Assembly (NCBI RefSeq): GCF_021869535.1
Contig: NW_026262668.1
Location: 63,208,058 to 63,272,057 of the forward strand
Source: Mytilus californianus
Lineage: Eukaryota; Mollusca; Bivalvia; Mytilida; Mytilidae
DNA length: 64,000 nucleotides
Direction of reading: 5' to 3'
Position numbers and translations under genes: made by a program. Positions 37,320 to 50,246 of this stretch are shown one piece after another (the first letter of the stretch is position 1; each line of letters begins with the position of its first letter). Below the pieces are notes generated by a model. That model saw only the letters and a program-made list of their open reading frames with translations, had not been told where the DNA came from and searched no databases.

Positions 37320-40300
37320 TCAATCCCACATTTCCTCCTCAAGTTTATGTATAATTTCTATTTCCTCACTGTGAGATTCTGACATTGTATTCCTAGCTTC
37401 ATCAATGAGTTCATCCTCATCATCGCCATACCATATACCTCTCGTATCCTCAGAAGATAGTTCTACACAAACACAATCCTCATCTTTGTCGTTCTTTGAT
37501 AAGTCATAATTCTTCTTTGAGAGAAATTCTCTGCAAAACAATAGTTATATTTTTATCTTCAAATAGCACAATATTAAGTAAAAGGACCCTGACAATTACT
37601 TATGGTAGTTTAAAGTAAATAGATTTAAAATGACGTTGTATAATGAAGGTGTGGACTGTTGTACTATCAAACATTTTTTGGTAATAGGCCTACGTATGAT
37701 CTGCTGATATTAATTTTTGTGGATTTAATTTTGCAATAATCACAAAACATAATCAAAAGAATTTTAACAAAAAGCAATATCAACATGCCTTGTTATTGAA
37801 CAAATGATTAAGGAAAAGTAGCAGTTAATTGGTTATGTCACAGATTTTGGTAAAATATTGCATACAATTTTCAATTGTTGAACTTGAACTGAAATTCCAA
37901 AAAAATAATGCATTTATCTCTTATCTTTTCTGAAATATTACTGAATCAATTCTTTCAAAATAGGTGAACACTTGTATATAAAGCACATATAATTGGTGAA
38001 AATTGTTCTGACATTTGTCTTTAAATCATCAAATCTACAGTTACAAACTTATTGATTTTTCTTAAAAATTGATATGTTGATGAGACATTTATTTCTGTTT
38101 TAATGATGTAAAAAGGAAGTTGGTGTCCCTATTATTATTTTACATCATTGAAATGGCAATTTATGTCTCAACAACATATCAATTTAAAAGAAAAATCTAT
38201 GGATTTGTAGTTGGCAATTTCAGGATTTTAAGACAAATTTAAGAAGATTTTTCACAGATTTTATGTTCTTTCTATACAAATGTTCACCTATTTTGAAAGA
38301 ACTAGACTTTTTCGGACCAGTCCTATTATAGATTTGGTCAACCTCGCCTCACCATTTTTCATTCTGAATTGTGTTTTATCAAAAATCTGTTCACAGATTT
38401 AAAACAAAAAATCATATTCAATTGCTGTAACATTTCCATTTCAACCACAAGAAAAAATTTAGGGAGTCTCTTGATTCATTTCTGCAGTGTAAATCATTTT
38501 AATTATAAGTGATGTTTAAAAGAACATAAAAAATAAGAATTTGCAGTTAGACGCCATTATGATGTTTGGATTATTTTGATGTTTGACTCTTTTTTCACAC
38601 AACAAATTGAGACAAATAGATTTCTACTGAAAAAAATATACAGGTAATCACCTTAAATTTACATACTTTAAAATGTAAATGTTTAGTGCAATAACATATA
38701 ATTTTATAATTCAAAGTGAAAAATACATCAACATATCAATTTTAAAGAAAAATCTAGTTTGTAATTGGTGATTTTATGATTTTAAGACAAATTTAAGAAG
38801 ATTTTTCACCAATTCAATGTGATTTCTACACAAATGTTTACCTATTTTGAAAGAATTTATTCTGTAATATTTCCCAAAAAACAAGATTTAAATGCTTATC
38901 GTTTTTTGTAAGTTTCAGTTAAAGTTAAACCAGCCAAAGTTGTATGCAAAATTTTACCAAAATCTGTGGCATAGCCCATTAACTGCACCTTGACCTTAAA
39001 TACATTTAGTCATTATTCAGAAATCTTGAATGCACCACTTGTTAAAAACCTTTATTAGGTTACAAGACATAACTTCACTATTAAAAATGAACAATTTAAA
39101 ATTACTATATGACATATCTGGTGTGTACTGATATATCACTACTGATATTTGCAGCATTTAAAAAGGTAGACATGTACTGGTATATAGTACATGGATTTAT
39201 ACATTAGCCTAATGAGCACATATAAAGCCCAACAGTGGAGACATAAGATTTTGGATGTATGATACCAGGCTGATATCTATTTGAAACTAAACAAAAGAAA
39301 TGGAACTCTTTATTAGAGAAGGTAAAAATGGTAAAGTCGGTATATTTGAATTGTTTACATCTGTTTCTATGGGCTTTAAAAGTTTAATGTAGGTGCATTA
39401 TTTATAATGTTTTGCATCTTATATATGTGGGTATACTTAAATTGTAGTATGGAGCTTCAAGATATTTGAAAACTTTTAAATTAAATTAAAATTTTCACAA
39501 AACAGGTAATTTAGGTAGGTGCATATACATGTGGATTTTTTTTGTGCATAAGCATAAATTCCACGGGAAAAAAATGCACAGAAAGATAAAAGATTGGTCT
39601 TTTTAAAGCTTTAATTTGCATCTCTGCCCCCTGTTACAGTTTTTTGTAAAAAAATCCTCAAAATGGGCAACATTCTAATTGAAAAGGGAAAGTTGAGTAA
39701 ACCTTTTTATGTTCAGGTGTGTTTGAGTTGACTGTTTTGTCTTGAAAACATATAAAGCAAAAATATTGGATACAGTATCTCACTTTAGATTCCATTATCC
39801 TTATATATTTAGGCTACTTGTTGATATAATAACATTAAAATTTCAAATTACCAAGAAATGAAAATATGGGTCAAGTGAAATACCTTTCTGAGTCATACAA
39901 CAGAGTAGGTGTGTTTGAACAACACATTTTTACTAAATGCATTTGACAACAGACTTTACTTGTGAATCTTTTTTAGGCATATCTACAAAATAAATTTCAT
40001 TTTTTGTGTGTGGTATTTAAGGTAATTAGTCTTCAACCTTTAGTCTGCCCTTTCACAAAACATTTAATTAAAAAAAATTTATTATGTTATTTAAACTTTT
40101 GAAAATCCCCCCCGACAACCGACCAGACAATAGTTTTTAGTTGACAAAAGACATAAAAGTATACTAAATGATGCTGAATAACTAGTAGATACATTTGTCT
40201 TTTAAAATATAACTGTCATTAAAGGATGGTAATGATGTTATGTGAATAAATTTATCTGTTTTGAAGATCTTAATTGACAGCGTATCATCCCTACAATGGC

Positions 40301-43300
40301 CTCCATTTTCACAATTAAAAAAATTATGTGGCGTAATGGGGAGATAATTTTGACAAAGTAGAATCCTGACTGATACATGATTCTGGAATATGAAATTTAA
40401 AGTGAAAACTACATATTTTTCAAAGCTTTTCACACACATTCTATTTAAATATAGACATTTTTCACAAAATTTAATCGTCCTTTGTTATTCAAAATTTATT
40501 AACAACTTTTATTAAATAGGAACCATAAAGAGCTTGACATATTATATAATCATCAGTCTAATGTAGATGACTATTTATTGACTTCTAGTTGTCTTTTATT
40601 TATTTTTGTCATTGGGTTCCTGTATCATAGATGGTTACCCCACATCTCAATTTAATCATACAATTTAAATAAACAAAAGCTAATTCTTTATTTTAATAAA
40701 GTCAATTATTTCTCAATTTTAGGTAGTTTCTTTATTTTTTTATACATAGTAACACAGTTCTGCTTTTCTATAAAATAGAAATTATGAAATTAAAAATGTT
40801 TTACAGCCTGAAAATAGTATATCAACTTACCTTAATTGATCAGAATCACATAAACTTTTAATTGACTTAAAAGATATCAATTTATCAATAGGTATAAAAG
40901 CTGAGGTTTCTTCTTCATCATAAAAGTCTGAACACTTGGACATGAAAGACAATGCATAATCTATTTCTGATGCTAAAACTTCCTCTGGGTCTCTCTGTTC
41001 AATATCCTGATGAGGATAAATGCTTTCTGCTACCTGAAATTGAAAATGTTAATGCAGTTTTGGAACAGAATTAACAATAATTTACACTATTGCAGGGTTT
41101 TGTAATTAAACAAAACAAATAAACTAAGGGAACTCAATTAAACTTTTTAACCTTTATTTCTTATTCCGTTTTGGTTCTGTAAGTTTTTCTTTAAACTTGA
41201 GATAATTCTGTTAATTCACATTTCATAATTTAGATATGATATTAAATCTGCAGCTGTACCTATGAAATAAATAAACAGAATAATGAGAGTGAATTTACTA
41301 TTACAATCATTCATATTTTGTTTTGCAATGAACTAAAAAGGCATTATTTTTTTTATTCTTAAAAGGAATGACTGTAATATTTTTTGTGTCTATGAAGAAA
41401 TAACATCAAAAATGTGGTGCACACTGAATAACACGTGTAGCGGGTTATTTTAAAGTGTGCACCACATTTTTTATGTTATTTCAAATAGACAGAAAAAATA
41501 TTACAGTCATTTCTTATAATTTAATTCTAAATTCCATTTTAAATCGAAGTAAACCTTGAAAAAATGTTGATGACGTCGCGGTCATATGACAAAATTATGT
41601 CTATGAGCTGATAAACAAAACAACGTCAGCTAATCAGAAGACGTGTTACATCCAAAATTAAATTATTCATGTATAGTCTTCCCTTCAAAAAGAAATCTGG
41701 ATTTATAGAAAATTTATATGATTTAATGTGCTAGAACTCATGCTTATGCATATCAATGAAAAAACACTAAAAAATGCAAATGAATTTTGAAATAAAAATA
41801 TTCATGATTTATATATAAAATTTGTCAGTCTATATATGTCAAAATATAAGTATTTTGATATCAAATTGTAAAAGAACCATTCAATAATAAAATTTGGGTA
41901 ATTTTCACTGGTTAAAGATTCTTAGTTTAAAATTACAGGAATTTCAGATGCAATTTCTAAAAAGCTGGAATCAAAATTTTTTTCATGTGAAAAATCTAAA
42001 TTTCAAATAATGTTCATGCAGAATTTGATGCTTGTAATGTTTAAGAAATAAAAAGAATCATACACAGATAAAATTACATATTGTTCTCAAAGCTTTTAAA
42101 AGAAAAAGAATACAAAAATATGTTGAAAGAAGTACTTTTAAGCATTTAAAATGTATCTAGGATTTACCAATGAATATGTATCTTGTTCTACATTCGAGTT
42201 GATCTGTTGTTTGTCTCCTATTCTGGTGAATACAGCTGCTTGGGAACAGCTACCTAGAGAATGTGAATCAGCCGGTCCTTCTCCTATACCATAAAACTTA
42301 CTGTCATATCTGTATTTACCACATATATCATTACACCTGAAACATTCATATAGCATTCATAATGTAAATTGAGAAATTTGTGCAATGTTTTTATTAATGC
42401 AATACTTGAGACGGGATAGGAGTTGCAAAAATAAAAACTCACAATTATGTTTTATAGCATTATTTTTATGCAGCATTTTCTCTAATTGATCGACTCTTCA
42501 TTTATATCTGTGGCTATGCATGCTTATTTTTTTCCCAGTTGCTATGCTGTGGAACAAATTATTTTCACTTTTGTTTCTCTGGTTATCTGCATATTGTGTT
42601 GCAAAATGTTCATTTTAATCCTGTCTTATGCAAGGTTACTTATCTTCAGCTCTTACCAGCCAAGGATATTACTTTTAAAAATCCTCCTGACCCCCCTCCC
42701 CCTCTCCCCTAACTAGAATTGATGTAGCAGCTAACTTGACCATAATGTGATTTACTTTATAGAGTTCCACTTATGATAAAAAAATCATAAATGGCAATGT
42801 TTCACTCTGGTTATAGAAAATTCAAGTGGTCTTTAAATAAATTTAAAAACATCTGTAGGTTCAGGGAATAGAAAATACAAAAATTGTCTTGCAGTCCATG
42901 ACAAATAAACAGCTGCGCCATGAGCACATGATATGCCCGTCGTCTTGTGTGTGAATTTTTATGCAATAATCATAAATAGTTTCTGACACACGGCCTGACA
43001 TGCGAAAACCCCTTTTTTTACAAAAAACTCAATATCTCTAAAATAAAATTTTGAATCAAAACCAAAAAGTATACAGATCTTTAGATTATTATAACTAAGA
43101 AGTGTGTAAAATTTTAAGCAATAATCATAAATTGTTTTTGAGATAAGGCCCGACATGTGAAAACCCCCTTTTTAAAAAAAAAAAATCAATATCTCAAAAA
43201 TAAAATTTTGAATCAAAACCAAAAAGTATACAGATCTTTATATTAATATAACTAAGGAGTGTGTAAAATTTTAAGCAATAATCATAAATCGTTTTTGAGT

Positions 43301-46300
43301 TACGGCGCGACATGTGAAAAACCCCTCCCCCTTTTTCTACAAAATACTCAATAACTCAAAAATAAAATTTTGAATCATCACCAAAAAGTATACAGATCTT
43401 AAGATTTATATAACTAAGAAGTGTGTAAAGTTTTAAGCAATAATCATAAACTGTTTTTGAGATACGGCGCGACATGTGAAAAACCCCTCCCCCTTTTTTA
43501 ACAAAATACTCAATATCTCTAAAATAAAATTTTGAATCATCACCAAAAAGTATACAGATCTTAAGATTAATATAACTGAGAAGTGTGTAAAGTTTTAAGC
43601 CATATTCATAAATTGTTTTTGAGATACGGCGCAACATGTGAAAAAAAAACACAAACCTGTTTTAGTTACTAAGTCCCGTAACTCAAAAAGTTTTAATCTT
43701 ATTTTCACCAAAAAGTATACAGATCGTTTGACCATCATAAGAAACATCTATGTTAAGTTTCATGAAATTTGGATAAGTCGTTCTCAAGTTACGGTGTGAC
43801 ATGTTTACGCCGGACAGACGGATAGACGACATTTGTATACCATAATACTTCCCGTCAAAATTTTGACGGGCGTATAAAAATTGAAACACACCTGCATTTT
43901 AAGTCATGAGCAAAAGTTAAATTCTATGATGAAAGAATAATAGAAAAACAAATATCAAGTGTGGCCAATTCAATTATAGCAATTTGTGCCAGAAAAAGTA
44001 AAACTAATAGTAAAAACCTTCTAGACAGACCGTAAAAAATGTTAATGAGTTTTTCGCACTTTGACCTATTACTGTAAGATAAAATTCAGTGTTTAGAATG
44101 TAAATTAAACTAACCATGTCTGAAATTGTGACCTTGTCCATTCAAATTTGTGATCATAATGACGAAATTTCCGTGGTCCTGGAAACAGTTCATTAAATTC
44201 AAAATTTGGAGTTGTCATGATAACAAACTTTGGACATATACATTCAAATACCATTGTGATGACTTCTTTTAAATCCCTATCATACAAATGTTCGATGCTG
44301 AAATAGACAATGTTAGAAAACTTGGTAAAAATAATTCAAAAAGGATGGATATCTTAAAACATGATTTTTCACTAGTTCTTTCCAGTAATTTGAAATGTAA
44401 CTGAAAATTTCTTCATATTTTTCAACTTTCAAGAAAATTATTAATGACTATTTAATATTTTATAAAAAACAAAAATGTGTCCATAGTACACGAATGCCCC
44501 ACTCGCACTATCATTTTATGTGTTCAGTGAACCGTGAAATTGGGGTCAAAACTCTAATTTGGCACTAAAATTAGAAAGATCATATCATAGGGAACAGGTG
44601 TACTAAGTGTCAAGTTGATTGGTATTCAACTTCATCAAAAACTACCTTGATCAAAAACTTTAACCTGAAGCGGGACAGACGGACGTATGGACAGACGGAT
44701 GAACAAATGATTGAAGGGACGCACAGACTGAAAAACACAATGCCCCTCTACTATCGTAGGTAGGGTATGAAAATTGCTAGCTTTCCTATATTAAATTGTA
44801 AATAATGAAAGTTCAAAGAAGCATCTTGAAGAACATTGATTGATTGATTTTTGTTGTTTTAATGCCACTTTCAGTACTATTGGCTATTTCATAGTGGCCA
44901 GTTTTTATTGGTCGAAGAAACAGAAGTGCCCAGTCCTGTAGAACATGGATGCATCCATATTAAAATACTGAAGGAAGGTAAAGTGAGGGAATACTTATTT
45001 CTGCAGCCAGTTAAATTATAGTGAGCAGTGATGATCAATAGCTGTCAATCAGAAAATAAGCCTTGTACAATAGGTATGTACTAAAGTGTTGACTGCCGAA
45101 AATGCTCATATCTGAAATGGTTAAAGTTGATGGACTTCTGTATTTTGTACAAAATGTAAAGATATTTCATGTTTACAGTTATCGTTAGCTTTGTCATCTA
45201 TTGCAATCAAGTTACCATTGTCAAGAAAAATGAAGTTTGACTGTATGGATAATTTGGTATCAAAATGGACACAGTGATTTCTTGATAATTGTCCAACATA
45301 TATCGGAAGTCTTTCTTTACAGTATTAGCTTCTTAGTCATTTTAGTATTTTATCATAAACTATCTAAATTTGTTTAAACTTAGAAATTTTTATATGCATC
45401 TTCTGTTATGTTATCTTTGAAACATAAATTTGATAATCATTTTCCCAATTTCTAACTCTTCTTTATCAAAAGATGGATGATGGTTAATTTGATATAAGCT
45501 TACTTGATCTGTTTACCTGTTAATTAAAAGTAAAGGAAACTTACAATTCAACCATAGTGACTGCCTCATAGTCCCTAAATCTGGCATCAAATTTGGTTGC
45601 ACTACCATCAAAGATTTGTACATGTAATGGGTTCTTCCTCTTCTGGAGGTAGTCATAACAATGAGGTCTAATACGACGTTTGTTGACCTCAAGTGTAGAC
45701 AAGTCAATATCAACAAGACTTATTCTTAAAAGAGTAATGACTTCTTTCAAGTGTCGAAATATTCCACATTCAGAACATCCAAAATCCACAACCTAAACAC
45801 AAATAAAATGTTATCTTTTTTTACAAAATATATAATTAGTAATTGTTTGTTGGTGTGTTTTTGTTTTATATCTGATTTAATAGCACATGATGACTGTAAT
45901 AATCTAACAAAATGCACCTCAACTGTACATTTCAAAGAAGAATATGTGAAAATGAATAAAAAATGCAGAAGAAACTTTAGATTCTTTTAAAGACATAAAT
46001 GGAAAAATAAAATAGATTGAATGGATTTTATGGAATCAACATTTTCTGTGAACAAAATATCAATAAAGTTGAGAATGGAAATGGGGAATATGTCTAAGAG
46101 ACAACAACCCGACCAAAGAGCAGACAACATCAATGCCCATTAAATCTGTAATTGGTGGTTGTATCAGCATCATTTACCCATATCCTTCCTAATTTTTGTT
46201 TTGAGCTGTTTCTTTTCAGATGGGATGCTGTGTCCTTTTACATTCTTTTTCATAATTTTATTTAGTCATACCATGATGACTTTATGATTTGTAATGAATT

Positions 46301-47396
46301 CTATTAAGACAGAATAATATAAAGATAAAATATCAACTAGAGATAACAGAAATATCAATTGAGACAACTAAAGATAACAGAAATATCAATCACAACTAGA
46401 GATAACAGAAATATCAATTGAGACAACTAAAGATAACAGAAATATCAATTGAGACAACTAAAGATAACAGAAATATCAATCGCAACTAGAGATAACAGAA
46501 ATATCAATTGAGACAACTATATCAATAGCAACTAGAGATAACAGAAATATCAATTGAGACAACTAAAGATAACAGAAATATCAATTGAGACAACTAAAGA
46601 TAACAGAAATATCAATCGCAACTAGAGATAACAGAAATATCAATTGAGACAACTTAAGATAACAGAAATATCAATTGAGATAACTTAAGATAACAGAAAT
46701 ATCAATCGAGACAGCTAAAATTAACAGAAATGAGTAATATCAATGGAGACAAATAAAGGAAACAGAAATACTAATAGACACAACTGAAGGTAACAGAAAT
46801 ATCAAACAAGGCAACTAAAGATAACAAAAATATAAATCAAGACAACTAAAGATAACAGAAATAACTAAAGATGACAGAAATATCAATTGAGACAACCAAA
46901 AATAACAGAAATATTAAGCAAACCGTGAATAAATGAATCGGGCATATTAGGCTTCAATTATGAGACTGCAATCAGACATCAGTTTGGCAATGTCAAGTTG
47001 GCTGCAGATTACAGGATAAAAAAATTTGGACCTCGATTTGAGACTGTGACGTCAGATTGGATTCCTATTTGAGGGATAGACATCCATTACAGACCATACA
47101 TTGATCTGAGTCTAACATATATACTGTCATTCTAGAAATTTTATACTGATATCAAAATCACTTACACTTTCTGGTTGCAATGTGTCAAGGATTTCTTTCA
47201 CAAAGGTGTATCTCTGTATGTATAAAGGGGGATAAAATGAAGGTCCTCCAAGACAGTTCTCATTTTCACTTCTATCAGAAGTCTTTTCATCAAGGGGTGA
47301 CTTTTCTGTTGGGGATGCAGTAATGTATTTCAAATCACCAATCTCAGAGTGTTCTTCAGTGGAAAATCTTGGACTGGTACAATCATTATCAGCCAT
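37320..47396 (-). CDS. HENMT1: Small RNA 3'-end 2'-O-methyltransferase (HEN1/HENMT1), complete
   Basis: Six exons join in frame to 414 residues: 47396-47166, 45792-45545, 44297-44115, 42336-42168, 41033-40831 and 37530-37320. Introns are GT/AG with phases 0, 2, 2, 0 and 2. HEN1 methylates the 2'-OH of the 3'-terminal nucleotide of small RNAs; in animals the substrates are mainly piRNAs and some siRNAs, which are thereby protected from tailing and decay. Residues 78-86 ('VVDFGCSEC') form the S-adenosylmethionine-binding motif. The metal-binding set is present: E159, E162 and H163 in 'VEFIEHL' and H209 in 'HYDHKFEWTR'. 'YGIGEGP' and 'GSCSQAAVF' complete the domain. The acidic C-terminal third (about 278-414) is poorly conserved in the family. 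Length is close to vertebrate HENMT1. The start is the ATG of a serine- and acid-rich leader. The introns hold a minisatellite, a hairpin repeat, hairpin-ended elements and a large inverted repeat. Confidence 0.95.
37811..38998. repeat. Large imperfect inverted repeat with a duplicated right arm
   Basis: The left arm 37811-38113 is inverted twice. A near copy of its inner part is at 38138-38301, giving a hairpin with a loop of about 25 bases. A longer copy is at 38727-38998, extending to 'ccattaactgc', which pairs with 'gcagttaattgg' at 37821. Shared blocks include 'caacatatcaatttt', 'gattttaagacaaattta' and 'cacctattttgaaaga'. It lies in the last intron of HENMT1, so the pre-mRNA could form long double-stranded RNA. 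Confidence 0.8.
41363..41670. repeat. Hairpin-family repeat, copy 2 (full stem)
   Basis: The arms 41363-41425 ('aaggaatgactgtaatattt' to 'aatgtggtgcacact') and 41454-41516 are inverted copies with few mismatches. The loop contains 'aataacacgtgtagcgggtt', whose ends also pair. The right part 41517-41670 ('gatgacgtcgcggtcatatg', 'agaagacgtgttacatcc') is shared with 11328-11570. It lies in the intron between exons 4 and 5 of HENMT1. Confidence 0.85.
42912..43872 (-). mobile_element. Hairpin-ended element with five ~160-bp tandem units
   Basis: On the minus strand it starts with the perfect palindrome 'cccgtcaaaattttgacggg' (43851-43870) and an arm containing 'gtctatccgtctgtccg'. Five units follow; the plus-strand marker 'accaaaaagtatacagatc' begins at 43061, 43218, 43380, 43542 and 43707 (intervals 157, 162, 162, 165). 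The other end reads 'gacgggcatatcatgtgctc' then 'atggcgcagc' on the minus strand, similar to the right end of the 18554 element. It is in the intron between exons 3 and 4 of HENMT1. Repeating open frames on the minus strand come from the units and are not a gene. Confidence 0.8.
44476..44766 (-). mobile_element. Short hairpin-ended element of the same class, single core unit
   Basis: Read on the minus strand it starts near 'ccctacctacgatagtagag', continues with 'cgtctgtccatacgtccg' and ends 'ggggcattcgtgtactatgg' then 'acac'. The end is like 'gggggcatcat' plus 'gtgtcccatggacac' of the 18554 element. Only about one core unit is present. It is in the intron between exons 2 and 3 of HENMT1. Confidence 0.6.
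44838..44960 (-). repeat. CAAT-tailed retroposon fragment, minus strand
   Basis: The plus strand shows 'attgattgattgatttttgt', the reverse of a (CAAT)n tail, followed by 'ttaatgccactttcagtact' and 'atagtggccagttttt'. The orientation is opposite to the copies at 31130 and 32200, and the body sequence is different, so this is a second family with the same kind of tail. Confidence 0.55.
46322..46915. repeat. ~31-bp minisatellite
   Basis: About twenty units built from 'gataacagaaatatcaatt' plus 'gagacaactaaa' or the shorter 'cgcaactaga' variant. The two unit types alternate in the middle of the array as a higher-order pattern, and the right end decays into diverged units. It is in intron 1 of HENMT1, close to the first exon. 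Confidence 0.95.
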
Positions 47397-48621
47397 ATTT
47401 ACTAAGTTTTCTTAACATACAATCTGTAAATTGATATTTAATCAAATGTTATGTATTTTTTACAACAGCAACAAACAGTTTTAAGAATCACATAGAATTG
47501 AAATAAAATACATTGTTACAATTTGTGGGTGGCTGAGGTTATAAAAATATAATACCAATCTGACTACACATTTAATATGGAACAGCCCTTCCCAATACTG
47601 TGAATTCATTTATTTTCAGTGGTACCAATTTACTTGGAATGAGAAAAAACTGCATTTCCGTGGATATTTGATTTCTTGGTGTTGCCATAGTTTGCAAATT
47701 ACATGTAGCAAAAAGAAAATTTGTACTTGTACTTTGATGAACATTTAAATTTGTGGTTCACTTATACCCACGAAAGCCATGAAATCTGATATCCCACTAA
47801 TAATACTGCATTCACACAGTATTATAAAAATTATATGTTTAACTAGTCAAATTGTTTCTTGGGCACCAGTTGTATGTTCCTGTTGTATGATTTTGCCATT
47901 TGATTAGGGACTTTCCTTTTTGAATTTTCCTTGGAGTTCAGTATTTTTGTAATTTTACTTTTTGTAACAAAATATTAGGGGAACTTGATTCTGAATAAAA
48001 CCTCTGTCTGTCAATTGACAAGCAAAAAATAAATCAAGGAAAACTGACAAAAAATATAATATTTAACTGAATGAAGAAATTTTTATATGGAACAAAAATT
48101 AAAATAGGTATTGGAATAGAATATATATTGAATTAAACATCACACTACTTTCAACTACAGTATCCATGGTATCCAAGAAAAAAAAAAATTGTTATAGATC
48201 TGTTTTCACAAGTGAAGATGTTTGACATACATTTAAGTAAAGTTGCAAAAACAAAATAAGTGAGCATATATTTCTCAAAGAAAGAAAATGAGTTTAACTA
48301 AGCAATTATATCAAGTCTGAAACATGAATTTCTCTTTGAATTATGAGCTTAAAAGATAATTTTATAAAGCACACCTTTAAAACAAAATTGACATAAACCT
48401 TTTTGATTATTTTTATCAAACTCTAAAGGGAAAAGATATGATACGAGTAGAATTTCTTGTGTAAGTTGGAACTTGAAATAATTGGGTCAGCCATTGGTGT
48501 CTCTCTCATCCATTTAAGAAATTGGTGCAAAGTGACATGCAGTTTTAATGTGCATGCAATTTCTGCTTTCAACAAGTGCTAAGCATTCAGTATAAAACTG
48601 CATCACCAGCATACTGGTGAA

Positions 48622-48712
48622 GAAGAATCAAGTACAGAATTGCCTCAGCAAAGAAAACCATTTACATAGATTTAATCCATTTAACATATTTAGGTTGTCT
48701 TTGCTGAGGCAA
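48622..48712. repeat. Short hairpin
   Basis: The segment 'ttgcctcagcaaagaaaacc' is matched by the inverted 'ggttgtctttgctgaggcaa', with about 40 bases between. It is probably a small foldback element in the intergenic DNA upstream of HENMT1. Confidence 0.7.
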
Positions 48713-49236
48713 AATTTTTTTTTTACAGTGGAGCATTAATGAGATCCAGCATGCAGGGGCCAGGGGAAACAAACTTAACTTTTTATTGGTCTTAGTTGAA
48801 GTCCCAAACTCTATACAAATTTTATGGTATATAGAATTTGCTAAAGACAGAGTTGGATTCCTGTAATTACAGTTTTGGGGGTTTATACAGCTCCCTCAAG
48901 AATGTCATGGCTCTATGCAGAGCAAAGGGGAGTTATGGTTTCTTTAAAGTGGAGTTTTATGTTTATGTAATGGGAATAACTGAAGTGAAGTAATGTTAAC
49001 AAGTTGTGGACAACCAACCAAATGGGGAAGGGTCCCCCAAATGTAAAACTATCCCTCAAATGTGGAAAACTTTTCTAGTATAAAAAATCTTTTTTTTCTA
49101 TTAACCTAATTTTATGTTTGAAATAGCACATATTCATGAAAAATGCAACAAGCTTTCCTAAAGATAAATAGTTGTAAACTGATTTAATGAAAAGCTACAA
49201 GAAAATTTTAAAAGCTACTGATTTTTAACCCCCCCT

Positions 49237-50246
49237 CAGACCTGCCAACTATCCCGATTTTGGCTGTATCATCCCAATTTTCATGCCTCAACCCGAATCC
49301 CGATATCAGGATCGTAAAACAAGTCAAAATCTTGATTTTCATAAAATATACCCGAAAAAATTATTGGTTACAGATTTTGAAGTTTTTCTGATCAATTTCT
49401 ATAAATTTATAATTTGACTTGGCAACATATTTATGACAAGTTTACGACCCTATGCTAATAAACGGTCACATCAGGTGTCATAATTTGTTGTTACATGTTA
49501 TCTGCTTACCTGATGGGTCATAACAATCGTCAAAATTAATTAATTTGTAAACAGAATCGGTCAGTCGGCATTTCAATTCTAAACAATTTATCATACCATC
49601 ACAATTTGCAACGTTTACCGTAGTTTCATAACAAAATCGTAATTAACTGAAAGACGAAAACTGTAATGAACTCATAAGAAAACAGCGTTTATCTTGAAAT
49701 CCGTTAAAAATTTTGAAATCAGAGGTGTTTCTGTCCAGTTCTGATTTAAAATCGACACCATTTTGTGTTCACCTCTATTGTGTATAAGCCTCCGCCGGTA
49801 AGAGCACCTCTGATCACAAAGGGAGATAACTCAAATTTTATCCATTTTCTCATTAATACTGATAGACTAACTCAAAATCTGTCTTCATCCTTCCTACTTT
49901 AGAACATTAAGGTTTAGGTCTTTAGAGTCATGGTGCAAAGATAAGAAGGTCTTTGGAGGGGGAAAAGGGGGGTCTGGGGGGTCTTCACTTTGTATCCTTT
50001 ATTTTTTTTAGGTCATTTTTCTCTATTAAGTTATATTGCCAATTAATAAGTACAAGAATCATGCAAATAAAAGAAATCAAGGCTTATTAGCTCATCATCA
50101 GTATACCAAAAGAAAAAAAGAAGAGATATGAGACTATTTCAAGAGTAAAAAACAGTGCACACAGAAACGCCGCAAAAATTGTAACCTTTAAAAATCTGGT
50201 CGCGCACTAAATCCCCCATGGAGATTTTCAAAAGTTGGCAGGTCTG
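49237..50246. mobile_element. 1.0-kb element with 14-bp terminal inverted repeats
   Basis: The ends are exact inverted copies, 'cagacctgccaact' (49237-49250) and 'agttggcaggtctg' (50233-50246). The interior has no long open frame and no transposase. Flanks on both sides are C-rich ('ccccct' and 'ctccct'), so a target duplication of two or three bases is possible but cannot be proved. It is most likely a non-autonomous DNA transposon. Confidence 0.6.

Noticed and set aside
42959-43652. Minus-strand frames with repeated 'KTIYDYCLKFYTLLSY' type peptide
   Set aside because: The peptide repeats reflect the ~160-bp DNA units of a mobile element, and stops break it between units.
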